64,000 nt of DNA, taken from Desulfobotulus mexicanus (GTDB lineage: Bacteria; Desulfobacterota; Desulfobacteria; Desulfobacterales; ASO4-4). Shown here piece by piece: positions 17,497-25,600 of the stretch. The notes beneath the pieces are model-generated. The model had not been told where the DNA came from. It did no database searches and saw only the letters and a program-made list of their open reading frames with translations. A program made the translations under genes and the position numbers. The stretch covers positions 1-64,000 of the forward strand of contig NZ_VDMB01000013.1 in assembly GCF_006175995.1 (NCBI RefSeq), given 5' to 3'. Position 1 is the stretch's first letter. The number at the start of each line of letters is the position of its first letter.

Positions 17497-17515
17497 GAAA
17501 GCCGGTCCGGCTTTC
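17497..17515 (+). terminator. palindrome after the YitT gene
   Basis: GAAAGCCGG and CCGGCTTTC form a perfect palindrome around one base, followed by CTTTGG (stem of about 7 bp once a loop is allowed). A second hairpin (CCCCTGGC / GCCATGGGG) lies at 17548-17571. Both sit between convergent genes and probably end transcription. Confidence 0.55.
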
Positions 17516-17572
17516 TTTGGTGGAAATTACCAAAAGTCGCCGTAAAGCCCCTGGCTTTAGCCATGGGGAGGT

Positions 17573-19174
17573 TCAGATGCTATGATTATGCCGTTCCCAG
17601 AATCTCCAGGCACTTTTACCTGAGTTTTTAGCGTCATAGAGGGCAATATCCGCCCTTTTGAATAATTCACCGAAATTTTGGCTGTCATCCACATCTATGG
17701 CAAGACCTACGCTTACAGAAACTTCTGCATGGGGAAAATGAAGCACAATGGTTTCTTCAAAACCTGCCACGAGTTTTTCTGCGTACTGCTTTGCTGTTTC
17801 TGCTTTTTTTGTATCTGGAAGAATGATGGCAAATTCATCTCCGCCTAGACGGAACAGATTGTCTGAGGGAAAAATCTTCTGAAGCAGGGTTGAGAAGGCA
17901 ATCAGTATTCTATCCCCTTCATCGTGCCCAAAGTTATCGTTAACTTCCTTGAAGTTATCCAGATCTGCGAGTAAGAGTGCCGTGCTTCGCTGACAGGGTG
18001 TTTTTCTCATAAAGTCCTGAAGACTGCGCCTGTTGTTCAGTCCGGTAAGATGATCCGTGTTGGCATCTATGAGAAGCCGGTTTTTATGGCTGTGTTCAAG
18101 GGTGATATCAATAAAAAGGTAGATGTAGCCTGCCGGGATACCAAAAATATCCAGAAGCGGTTCATTATGAATTTTGAGGACCGCATCCTGTGAAAGCAGC
18201 AGCGTGTTTTCTTCTTCCTGTTCAATTATCCATTTTTTGCTTCGTGTGAATTTACGGCTTTCATCGATGAATGAATCTATCCTCCTTCCTTCCAGATCAC
18301 TTTGCTCTAATGAAAATAGACCCATAAATTTTTGATTGATAAGGGTAATCTTTCTGTCCCTGTCGGCCACCATGACAGCAAAGGGCAGGCTCTCCATCAG
18401 AATTTTCAATTCAATCTTAAGGTTCTGCAGATCTGTAATGTCACGGGCTAAGCCTACCGTGCCGAGAACCTCTCCATCTTTGTCAAAAATGGGTGATTTG
18501 TAAGTTTTGAACTTACGCAGCTCATCCTGGCATTTTACGGTTTCATCAAAAAGACAGGTTTCTTTTTTATTAAGGACAATTTCTTCGGATTCCAGGCATA
18601 CATATTCACCCTGGGCGTACTCTTCGGGTTCTATGTCCCAGATGTAGTAATGGCCACGGTCCTGAATCTGTTCCTTTGTTTTGTTCACTGCCCTGCAGAA
18701 GCTGTTGTTGACTTTAAGATGGGAACCCTCTGCATCTTTAAACCAGATCATGTCAGGCAGGCTGTCGATAAGAGTATCAAGGTATCTCTGGGTGAGGGCC
18801 GCATCTTCGTTTTCTTTGATGCGTATGAGGATTTTTATGAAGGAAGCACGTATTTTTTCCTCTTCAAAGGGTCTGATCCAGACCTGATCCAGAAGATTGT
18901 GAACTTCTGCCAGTGTGCTGAGGTTTTCCATGGTGAAACAGGCAATCAGCAAGGCATCTTTGTTTTTTACAGCATGTGTCTTTTTTATGAAGTCGCTGTC
19001 ACTGGTGAAGGAATCAAGGATGATAATGGAACAGTCCTTCAATAAAGATACATCGGGATGGGGCTGGCAGATGATCTGATGTGAAAACCGTTCCAACGGA
19101 TTAATATCTTTCAGGAGGTTTTCAAGTTGCGGCTCCTGAGCCACAATGAAAATTTTCAGCATGCGTTGATACAT
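17573..19174 (-). CDS. PAS-PAS-GGDEF diguanylate cyclase
   Basis: A 533-residue soluble signalling protein. The N-terminus (1-115) looks like a degenerate receiver-type domain (IFIVAQEPQLENLLKDI ... LLIACF). Two PAS domains follow (about 125-250 with DSLPDMIWFKDAEGSHLKVN and a PAC segment, then 255-370 with SLPFAVMVADRDRKITLIN). The GGDEF domain (about 370-530) has an intact active site RLGGDEFAIILP near residue 443, so c-di-GMP synthesis from GTP is expected. An RxxD-type inhibitory site was not evident. No transmembrane segment is seen. The gene is transcribed alone. Confidence 0.92.
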   Translation of the reverse strand: MYQRMLKIFIVAQEPQLENLLKDINPLERFSHQIICQPHPDVSLLKDCSIIILDSFTSDSDFIKKTHAVKNKDALLIACFTMENLSTLAEVHNLLDQVWIRPFEEEKIRASFIKILIRIKENEDAALTQRYLDTLIDSLPDMIWFKDAEGSHLKVNNSFCRAVNKTKEQIQDRGHYYIWDIEPEEYAQGEYVCLESEEIVLNKKETCLFDETVKCQDELRKFKTYKSPIFDKDGEVLGTVGLARDITDLQNLKIELKILMESLPFAVMVADRDRKITLINQKFMGLFSLEQSDLEGRRIDSFIDESRKFTRSKKWIIEQEEENTLLLSQDAVLKIHNEPLLDIFGIPAGYIYLFIDITLEHSHKNRLLIDANTDHLTGLNNRRSLQDFMRKTPCQRSTALLLADLDNFKEVNDNFGHDEGDRILIAFSTLLQKIFPSDNLFRLGGDEFAIILPDTKKAETAKQYAEKLVAGFEETIVLHFPHAEVSVSVGLAIDVDDSQNFGELFKRADIALYDAKNSGKSAWRFWERHNHSI

Positions 19175-19590
19175 GTTCAGCTCCTGTGTTTTGGGTATCC
19201 ATCCTGACTCGGTATATCGTTATATAATGCCATGTTTTTTTCTTTTATGAAAGGAATTCCGGAGATTTGGAAGCTGTCCTGGTGAGGATACTGCCCCATG
19301 GCATGGCCATGAGAATCTCAAACAGACGTTGGTTTAATTTGCTGGCATGTGATCCCATTGGATCAAAAAATGTATTACAGAATTCTGACCTTTCCTGTGA
19401 AGTGACAGGTATGATTCGAAGAATTATCTAAGAATATTGAAGGCTGTCATTTTGCCGCTGGCTTGAGAGATTATCCCCATTGCCAAACAAAATAATCTGG
19501 CGTATTTCATACAGGATTTCCTTTTTTTGATATGCCGTGTACCAGGAATCGGCTGGGCGAACAGTAGCTTACTCATTTGAGGAGAAGGTC
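19175..19590. other. intergenic stretch between divergent genes
   Basis: About 415 AT-rich bases between the GGDEF gene and the exported-protein gene. Promoters for both must lie here, but I could not place convincing elements. No small gene or structured RNA was recognised. Confidence 0.4.
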
Positions 19591-20211
19591 ATGAAACAGT
19601 CAGGATGTTTGCGTACGGCGGTATTCTGTCTCACCTTGGTTTTTTCATCCATATGCATTGCAGATGATGTTACCGACAGCATCAGTGAGGCTATGGAGCT
19701 TTACAAGTCAGGCAACTATACGGAAGCCGTTTCCAGTCTGAACTATGCCACCCAGCTGATTTCTCAGAAAAAAGCAGGTGCACTGGAAGCTTTTCTTCCT
19801 CTTGCTCAGACCGGATGGAATCGTGAAGGGGTGGAATCTCAGGCTGTAAGCAGTTCCATGTTTGGAGGCGGCATTGGTGCCAGCGCTGTTTATACCAAAA
19901 AAACCGGTCAGGATGAGGAATACGACTTTCCACGGATTCAGGTGAAAATAGCTGCGGATTCCCCCATGCTTCAGGGAATGATGGTCATGATGTCCAATCC
20001 TATGTTTATGGGCAGTGACGGGGGCAAGTTGGAGCGTATCAAGGGGCAGCAGGCTGTGGTCCGGTATGATACCCAGAATAAATCCGGTGAAATCAACATT
20101 ACCGTTGCCCAGCGCTTTCTTATCACCATAGAAGGCAGTCATGTGGCCAGAGAAGATATGCTGGTTTATGCCAATGCCATTGACTACAGAAAACTCACCA
20201 GTCTTCCATAG
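19591..20211 (+). CDS. exported protein of unknown function
   Basis: A 206-residue protein with a clear signal peptide (KQSGCLRTAVFCLTLVFSSI then CIADD; the cysteine is not in a good lipobox). A short TPR-like helical pair follows (SEAMELYKSGNYTEAVSSLN). The rest is a predicted alpha/beta domain with FPRIQVKIAADSPMLQGMM and a C-terminal INITVAQRFLITIEGSHV strand. I do not recognise the family beyond uncharacterised periplasmic proteins. ATG 19591 is preceded by GGAGAAGG, which decides the start over an in-frame ATG 54 bases upstream. A 11-bp stem hairpin follows the gene. Confidence 0.8.
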   Translation: MKQSGCLRTAVFCLTLVFSSICIADDVTDSISEAMELYKSGNYTEAVSSLNYATQLISQKKAGALEAFLPLAQTGWNREGVESQAVSSSMFGGGIGASAVYTKKTGQDEEYDFPRIQVKIAADSPMLQGMMVMMSNPMFMGSDGGKLERIKGQQAVVRYDTQNKSGEINITVAQRFLITIEGSHVAREDMLVYANAIDYRKLTSLP

Positions 20212-20232
20212 TAAAGACAGACAGTTAAAAAA

Positions 20233-20275
20233 CATACTGATCCGCCGTCCTGTAGCCAGTGGGTGGATCAGTATG
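20233..20275 (+). terminator. long-stem hairpin after the exported-protein gene
   Basis: CATACTGATCC and GGATCAGTATG form a perfect 11-bp stem with a 21-base loop. There is no T tail, so Rho-independent termination is uncertain. Confidence 0.45.
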
Positions 20276-20385
20276 GTAGGCTTCATTGGACCGAGGACTC
20301 TTTTGCAGCCTGTTGTAAGGTCTGTTTGCTTATAAGTAACCCATTGAGATAATGGCAGGATTTTATAGTATGGTAAGGATGGGTA

Positions 20386-20865
20386 ATGATGGATGTTGTG
20401 AGGGTAAGTGATTCAAATTTAAATGTTTATATGAATCTTTGTCAGAGTTATGAGGGAGAATTTTCTTCCATAACGAATAAAAAGCCGGATAAAAATGGCC
20501 TGTTTGAACTGGATACCCGTATAGAGGGGAATGTGGTCGGTTATCTTCTCTATGATGGGGAAGTCCCCCTGGGTTTTGCCGCTGTAAATGTTGCGGCAGA
20601 GGGAAATGCTTATGAGATATGTGAGTTTTATATTGTTCCCGTATGCAGGAAACAGGGTATGGGCAGGGAGTTCGTCAGTCGTCTTTTCCGTATGTACAGG
20701 GGCAGATGGGAAGTAAAGCAGATCAGCGGTGCTGAGCATGCAACCGCATTCTGGCGCAAGGCCATTGGCGGCTTTACCAAAGGAAAATTTCAGGAAGATT
20801 TCTATAATGATGCCTATTGGGGCCGTGTTATAAGACAACGGTTTGATTCTGCAAACCTTATGTAA
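20386..20865 (+). CDS. GNAT family N-acetyltransferase
   Basis: A 159-residue protein with the GNAT fold. The acetyl-CoA-binding region is FYIVPVCRKQGMGREFVSRLFRM (the R/Q-x-x-G-x-G/A pattern is RKQGMG), preceded by strand DGEVPLGFAAVNVAAEGNAYEICEF. The C-terminal AEHATAFWRKAIGGF is the usual beta-bulge/FW segment. The acetylated substrate is unknown. There are two in-frame ATG codons at 20386 and 20389. It stands alone and is convergent with the MBL-fold gene. Confidence 0.85.
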   Translation: MMDVVRVSDSNLNVYMNLCQSYEGEFSSITNKKPDKNGLFELDTRIEGNVVGYLLYDGEVPLGFAAVNVAAEGNAYEICEFYIVPVCRKQGMGREFVSRLFRMYRGRWEVKQISGAEHATAFWRKAIGGFTKGKFQEDFYNDAYWGRVIRQRFDSANLM

Positions 20866-20923
20866 GATGGTGTGGGAGTCAGCTCAGCATTGGGTGTCCC
20901 TATCCCTATATGGAAATTTAGTT

Positions 20924-21673
20924 TTATAGCCATATAGACCAGTCGCCGTAGTCATATGTCCCGCTGCCATGATGTAATTTACCATCAGCCTTTAATTTTC
21001 GAAAGGCATCACGCATTCTGCCTAGAATTTCAGGCTGAATATCCAGAGTGTGATGTGCAGGAAATACATTTTTCACCGGAAGCCTCGATAATCTTTCAAG
21101 GGAATTGAGGTAGGACTCTGGATCAGTGGATGGAAAGTAGGCAAATAGCGTGTCTTTATAAACCAAATCACCGGTAAAAAGATAACCACGCTCCTTTTCC
21201 CAAAAACACATATGTCCCGGCGTGTGTACTATTTGAATAATACGGTCTCCAAGATTAATTGTATCTTCATCCTTCAGTATTCTTGTCGGGTTGCCTTGAA
21301 AGAACACATATTTATTTACATCAAATCCTTCCGGCAGGTCACAACGGTCAACGACCATATCTTTGATCTGTTCCATTGACAGAGGGAATTCTCCGTTAAG
21401 CCAGTTAAGTTCAGCGCCATGAGCATAGAAATCTGGAAAAAATTCATGACCGCCAATATGATCCCAGTGGATGTGGGTAGCGACAGCTATGACCGGATTG
21501 TCAGTCAGCTTTATGACTTCATCATAGATGTTGCTGATTCCAAGCCCGGTATCAATCAGCAGGCTACGTTCAGAACCATTCAGGAGATAACAATGCGTTT
21601 CTTCCCAGTGGCGGTATTCGCTTATGATATGAGTTTCTTTGTCAATTTGATCAATTGTAAACCAATTATTCAT
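20924..21673 (-). CDS. MBL-fold metallo-hydrolase
   Basis: A 249-residue metallo-beta-lactamase-fold protein. The metal-binding motif is THIHWDH (His67, His69, Asp71, His72), with further ligands in TPGHMCFW (His), LFTGDLVYKD (Asp) and FPAHHTLD (His). This is a full dinuclear set, so it should be an active hydrolase; substrates in the family range from thioesters to lactones. The ribosome-binding site AAAGGG is 6 bases before the ATG. The IS1-like element begins 18 bases upstream of the start codon, so the native promoter has been displaced. Confidence 0.92.
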   Translation of the reverse strand: MNNWFTIDQIDKETHIISEYRHWEETHCYLLNGSERSLLIDTGLGISNIYDEVIKLTDNPVIAVATHIHWDHIGGHEFFPDFYAHGAELNWLNGEFPLSMEQIKDMVVDRCDLPEGFDVNKYVFFQGNPTRILKDEDTINLGDRIIQIVHTPGHMCFWEKERGYLFTGDLVYKDTLFAYFPSTDPESYLNSLERLSRLPVKNVFPAHHTLDIQPEILGRMRDAFRKLKADGKLHHGSGTYDYGDWSIWL

Positions 21674-21690
21674 TTGATTCCCTTTGCAAT

Positions 21691-22841
21691 GGCACTGGTT
21701 CAGTTGAATGGGATAGTCGGATTAAGCAGCCATGGGAATTGCCAAAAGTTCTTCCCATGAAAGATCTTTGTCGATAATTCCAAAAGCAACGGCTGGAACC
21801 TGTTTCGTAGTGAAATGAGCACGTAGAAAATTATGCACCACCCAATAGACATCAAGCGTTCTTTGAAGACTCGTTTCATTTTTTGCGTATGTATTAGATC
21901 TTCTTCGAAATGTAGAATTTCTCCGGCGAAGCGAGCTATTGAAAGCTTCGCAGTGGTTGGCATGGATGTCTCCGTCTTTAATATCCTGTTCAGTGGTTGG
22001 ATGCTCAGGATGAGGTGTTTGATATTTGGATCGTTTGGGTCCTCTTTTATGTGATTGCGAGCCTTTGTTCTTTACCCTGACCTTTACTCCTTTCTTGAGA
22101 GTTTTACGGGGACGTCCCTTTTTGCCGTTCCGGATCAGCCCATGGCAAATTTCGAACAAGACATTACCATATCTTCGCTCACCATCCGTAATCAAGGACA
22201 GGTCCTGCGTTTGATTAATGAGTTGTTCCAATGTCCCTAAGGCTTTCTTGAAGAGCTTGCTGTCTTTCCTACCGCATCTGAGTTCCCAAAGAAAACGACT
22301 GGACCTGTCCATTAGTACAACAGTCCAGCCCAGTGATTCACCCGGGGGAGCATTCTTTTTGACTTTTGTATAGACCTCATCGCCTTCGATGATGAGTTTG
22401 AGGTAGACATGAAGCAGGGCATAAAGAAGCAACGTCTGTTTGATTCCAGTGAAGCGAGCCTCCCAATTGAGAAGGGTGTTCTTTGCCACATCAAAGGTTC
22501 TGCATGTGGCATTGAATCCAAGTCCTTCGGTCCTGGCCTTAATCACTTGAACTATAACGCTCAGAGGTTTTTTGATGCCAGCAAGGAAAGTGTTACAAGT
22601 CTGGGAAAAGTACCGACCACAGCTGGTGCAGCAATAAATAGTTCGCCCGTCGCCGTAGGTGGTTTTATAAGCGGTATGCTTTTTATTTCACAGCACTGAC
22701 AAGAAGGACAAGCGATCATGAAAAGTTCCATGATGAGATAGTCTCCATAATTGAATGGGTTGATAAAAAAGTATGTTCAATGAACCACTCCGTCCTTTTT
22801 GTCAATTGTTTCAAAGAATCCCATTCAACTGAACCAGTGCC
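21691..22841 (-). mobile_element. IS1-like insertion sequence, complete ends
   Basis: A 1151-bp element bounded by perfect 24-bp terminal inverted repeats that begin GGCACTGGTTCAGTTGAATG on the left; its reverse complement closes the right end at 22841. It is flanked by an 8-bp direct repeat TTTGCAAT (21683-21690 and 22842-22849), the target duplication. Target length, GG-starting ends and a one-gene zinc-ribbon/HTH/DDE transposase fit the IS1 family, although it is longer than the 768-bp IS1. The single gene inside reads on the minus strand and has one frame break. The sharp ends and perfect duplication show a recent insertion. Confidence 0.92.
21722..22731 (-). pseudogene. IS1-like transposase, one frame break in the zinc ribbon
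   Basis: The coding sequence starts at ATG 22731 (GGAGA upstream) with a CPSCQCC half zinc ribbon, but shifts frame at an A5 run near 22681-22685. The other half (YCCTSCGRYFSQ) and all later domains lie in the -1 frame. Then come an HTH-like helix (GLGFNATCRTFDVAKNTLLN), the IS1-type catalytic residues in IIEGDEVYTKV and SLITDGERRYG, and a C-terminal NHCEAFNSSLRRRNSTFRRR block with the expected Glu. An uninterrupted frame from GTG 22546 would lack the zinc ribbon. The site A_AAA has no perfect double-slip heptamer, so a mutation is more likely than programmed frameshifting, but the latter is known in IS1. Confidence 0.8.
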
Positions 22842-22849
22842 TTTGCAAT

Positions 22850-23121
22850 ATTTCTTATAAAAAATACCAGTTTGGAATATTTCCAGCGCTTTTGCTCGCC
22901 GGTAAATTGCTAGTGGGGCGAGTATTTTATCCGTGGTCAGAACTTGCGAGTGTTAACTGGCGGTCTTTATGGAAGAAAGTTTTTTTGTTAATGCAATTTT
23001 ATTTGCTACCAAGAAAGCATTTTCTAAAGGTCTTAAAAATATTCATTCTTGACCATAGTCATTCCTTGAAATTGATTTAAAGTAATGAAAGCATTACGGA
23101 TTGGATTTACACTTTGTCAGA
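22850..23121. other. non-coding stretch between the IS and the cassette array
   Basis: AT-rich DNA without a convincing gene. A 93-codon frame crosses the IS end and shows no protein features. No integrase gene is present on this side of the cassette array. Confidence 0.45.
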
Positions 23122-23181
23122 AAGCTAATTGCTTTTCAGCGGTGCGGCTTTTTGCGCTCCGCTGTAAAAGCCTTGTTAAGG
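23122..23181 (-). other. attC site of cassette 4 (degenerate R')
   Basis: R'' is CCTTAAC (23175-23181 on the plus strand as GTTAAGG), followed by a hairpin with arms GCTTTT-CAGCGG and CCGCTG-AAAAGC. The expected R' GTTRRRY is replaced by an ATTAGCT-like sequence at about 23123-23130. The cassette 4 stop codon TAA lies inside R''. This may be the worn end of the array. Confidence 0.65.
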
Positions 23182-23601
23182 GGCTATTTTGTCAATTTTG
23201 AAAAATACACCATCCCATAGTGTATAAGCAAAATTTTCGTTTGTTTTTATTATTGTGGAACCAGTTGCAACCCAATTAGATGGGCAACTTACCTGTAGTA
23301 TTTCCACAACCTCGCCTTCAATACTCAATTCATCAAATGTAGCTTTATATGATGAGAAAAATTTGTCTTCAGTTTTAGATTCGATTTTAAAAACAGGATT
23401 TTCACATAATTCATTACGGAATATTACTTTTTCTTTTGTGTATGTAGCGGCGGAACCAAACCAAACTTTTGCTTCTTCCATACTCATCGCACATATGCCA
23501 GGAAATTTAGCGTCGATCACCTTCCATTCCCCTATGTACCAGTCGCTTGCTTGCGCTGAACTCGAAATTAATAAAAATATAAGGATTGTAATATATTTCA
23601 T
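23176..23601 (-). CDS. cassette 4: small exported protein of unknown function
   Basis: A 141-residue protein with a strong signal peptide (KYITILIFLLISSSAQAS) and a mature part that is mostly predicted beta strand (DWYIGEWKVIDAKFPGICAM, then VVEILQVSCPSNWVATGSTI and YTLWDGVFFKIDKI). Three cysteines could form a disulfide. The WYIGEWKV opening recalls lipocalin-like proteins, but I do not assign a family. The AGGGG of the attC R' core lies 5 bases before the ATG and must serve as its ribosome-binding site. The stop codon TAA lies in the R'' of the next attC. The gene thus fills its cassette exactly and is AT-rich compared with the chromosome. Confidence 0.8.
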   Translation of the reverse strand: MKYITILIFLLISSSAQASDWYIGEWKVIDAKFPGICAMSMEEAKVWFGSAATYTKEKVIFRNELCENPVFKIESKTEDKFFSSYKATFDELSIEGEVVEILQVSCPSNWVATGSTIIKTNENFAYTLWDGVFFKIDKIAP

Positions 23602-23607
23602 TTAACC

Positions 23608-23740
23608 CCTTAACGGGGCAGCATGCGGATGGTATACGCCGCCCCGATGGCGCGGCGCGAAGCGTCCGCGTCATCGCTTTGCTCACCGGAAAATTGGGAG
23701 CGCAGCGAGTAATTTTTCCGAGTGCAGCAATTTGTTATGC
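23608..23740 (-). other. attC site of cassette 3 (133 bp)
   Basis: On the minus strand it runs from R'' GCATAAC (23734-23740) to R' GTTAAGG (23608-23614). The 133-bp length is within the known attC range, and the interior is rich in imperfect inverted repeats such as GGACGCTTCGCGCCGCGCC. R'' is the exact complement of the GTTATGC core that starts cassette 3. Confidence 0.85.
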
Positions 23741-24598
23741 ATTATCAATAAGTGTCACCGCAACATTGTAATCTGGAAAAATCGCCAAATATTTACTGTC
23801 AGTTATTTCGAGAGTTGCTTTTATACATCCCTCTCCCGAATAACCGTGCTGACATAAAGTATCTTTCAGGTTTATTAATTGTGATTGAAGATGCTCCTCT
23901 AGACTTTTTAGCATTGATCGTTGTCGGTCTGTACTTATAATTGCTTGGACGTTGTATCCGGAACCTACAACGCCACCACCAATAGGTGCGTATACCGTTC
24001 CATCCGATACCGTAAAAAAGCTATTCGCATTCTTTGCTCTTAAAGTTAGTCTTTCATTCTCTGATATTTCAGTAGCGGATATAACATTCTTGATTTGATG
24101 CTGACTGACAACATCAGGCCAGTTCCTATGTATTATCTCAACTATATTTTGATCAGCCCAAGCATCGTGATTAAATACATTGGTTGCATAAAATTTATCT
24201 TTAGTAACAAGAGCAAAGAGTAGAGGCCCGGTTCTTTCAATGAAATTTCCGTTAAGCGCCTCGCCCAAATGAAAATGGTGAACACTCCAGTCATTTAACA
24301 ACGAATCTTTATTATTTAGCCTGCCGACTAACTTGCTCAAATTTGGAGTGACATCTCCACCAGATTCAACTACGGCCATCAAGCGTTCCCAGCCAGCCTG
24401 AAGGTCTGCCGGGCACGTAAAAACATCAGAAACTTCAACGCTTCTTATTCTTTGATCGGGCCTACGTTTTTCAGCGTTAAAGTACACATAAGGCAACTCA
24501 TCTTCCGAGACGCCAGAAATATCGTATCCCCAGTGATTCTGAAGAATATCTTTGAGGATATTTAACCAGTCACCAAAAAAATCTGAACTTAGCTGCAT
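23735..24598 (-). CDS. cassette 3: protein of unknown function with HHFHLG motif
   Basis: A 287-residue soluble protein that I cannot assign to a family. The central part has a histidine-rich motif SVHHFHLG (His107, His108, His110), followed by RTGPLLFALVTKDKFYATNV and a conserved-looking FNHDAWAD (His144) and RNWPD. This arrangement suggests a metal site or a nuclease-like centre, but that is inference. I chose ATG 24598 because AAGGAG lies just upstream; an ATG at 24649 would place the start before the attC core, in the previous cassette. The stop codon TAA is inside the R'' of the next attC. It lies next to an Mrr-type gene in the cassette array, so a defence or toxin role is possible. Confidence 0.8.
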   Translation of the reverse strand: MQLSSDFFGDWLNILKDILQNHWGYDISGVSEDELPYVYFNAEKRRPDQRIRSVEVSDVFTCPADLQAGWERLMAVVESGGDVTPNLSKLVGRLNNKDSLLNDWSVHHFHLGEALNGNFIERTGPLLFALVTKDKFYATNVFNHDAWADQNIVEIIHRNWPDVVSQHQIKNVISATEISENERLTLRAKNANSFFTVSDGTVYAPIGGGVVGSGYNVQAIISTDRQRSMLKSLEEHLQSQLINLKDTLCQHGYSGEGCIKATLEITDSKYLAIFPDYNVAVTLIDNA

Positions 24599-24613
24599 TG
24601 GTACTCCTTGTAC

Positions 24614-24645
24614 GCATAACGGGGCGGGGTATCCGGCTGTTCTGC
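24614..24645 (-). other. very short attC-like junction between cassettes 2 and 3 (32 bp)
   Basis: On the minus strand R'' GCAGAAC (24639-24645) and R' GTTATGC (24614-24620) are separated by only 18 bases. Both cores match their own cassettes. Standard attC sites are about 57-141 bp with a stem-loop; the central arms are missing here, so this junction looks like an internal deletion and is probably inactive. Confidence 0.75.
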
Positions 24646-25566
24646 TCATTCATTATCAAAATAATCAGAATCAAGCTTTTTTACTTCATATTGACCAACA
24701 GTTGAAACACCTACATTATGTTCAACCATAAGTTTTGATAGGCGCTCACCATCAATAAGTATTATTTTTGATTCTATCAATGAAACATATTCAAGAGCTT
24801 CCTTGGAAAAAGATGAGGTTGTAATAAATACACCCTTTCTTGCACGTTGGCCTTGTAAAGCACCAGCAAATTTTTGTATTTCTGGCCTGCCAACTGTTCC
24901 TTCCCAACGCTTGGCTTGAATATATATAACATCTAAACCGAGACGATCTTCATTGATTATTCCATCAATTCCACCATCACCACTCTTACCAAGAGCTTTT
25001 CCTGCGTCTTGCCTGTTACCACCGTACCCCATAGTAACCAAGAGATCGACAACTACACGTTCAAAAAATGAAGGTGAGGCTTCTTTAACGGAACTTAACA
25101 CCTCAGACTCAATTGCAGATCTAAGTTTTTTATAAGCGGATGCCAAAGCATCTTCTGGTGTTTGCATGGAAGACTCTTCGACAGTTGTATCTGATGATGT
25201 GTCGCCTTCTGTTTTATCTTTTTTCCTGTTTTTGAACTCAATAAATTCAGGATATTGTTCAAGAACAGATGTATCAATTTTCTTTGGATTCGTTTTAAGT
25301 AATTCAATGCCTTTTGGGGATATTGTGAAGAAGCCCCTTTTGCGGGATTCAAGTAATCCGGCCTGTTTTAGGTATGATCTTGCCCATCCAACACGATTGT
25401 TAAAAACGGCTTGACTACCACTTGGGAGAAGTTCATTTCTTTCTTCTTGAGAAAGATCGAATTGGTCAGCAAGTTCTTCGACTGCCTGAGTAAACTTATG
25501 CTCCAATTTATCTCCAGCTAATTTTAGAACCGGAAGCATCAATGTTTGATAGTCTGGAATTGGCAT
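24646..25566 (-). CDS. cassette 2: Mrr-type restriction endonuclease
   Basis: A 306-residue protein with the Mrr layout. An N-terminal winged-helix (Mrr_N) domain (about 1-90; PIPDYQTLMLPVLKLAGD) is followed by a charged linker and a C-terminal PD-(D/E)xK nuclease domain (about 150-300). The catalytic core is visible as FFERVVVDLLVTMGYGG, then DGGIDGII (Asp near 200) and YIQAKRWEG (Q-x-K near 218), with GRPEIQKFAGALQGQRARKGVFITTS typical of Mrr. Mrr cleaves foreign or modified DNA (type IV restriction). Its stop codon abuts the short attC junction. AT-rich base use and the position in the array show it was acquired as a cassette. Confidence 0.9.
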   Translation of the reverse strand: MPIPDYQTLMLPVLKLAGDKLEHKFTQAVEELADQFDLSQEERNELLPSGSQAVFNNRVGWARSYLKQAGLLESRKRGFFTISPKGIELLKTNPKKIDTSVLEQYPEFIEFKNRKKDKTEGDTSSDTTVEESSMQTPEDALASAYKKLRSAIESEVLSSVKEASPSFFERVVVDLLVTMGYGGNRQDAGKALGKSGDGGIDGIINEDRLGLDVIYIQAKRWEGTVGRPEIQKFAGALQGQRARKGVFITTSSFSKEALEYVSLIESKIILIDGERLSKLMVEHNVGVSTVGQYEVKKLDSDYFDNE

Positions 25567-25600
25567 ATTTTTCCTATTTTTGCAAATTGGTACGATTAAA

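Noticed and set aside
22799-23080. A 93-codon frame spanning the IS right end
   Set aside because: It starts inside the IS terminal region, crosses the target duplication and has no protein-like features.
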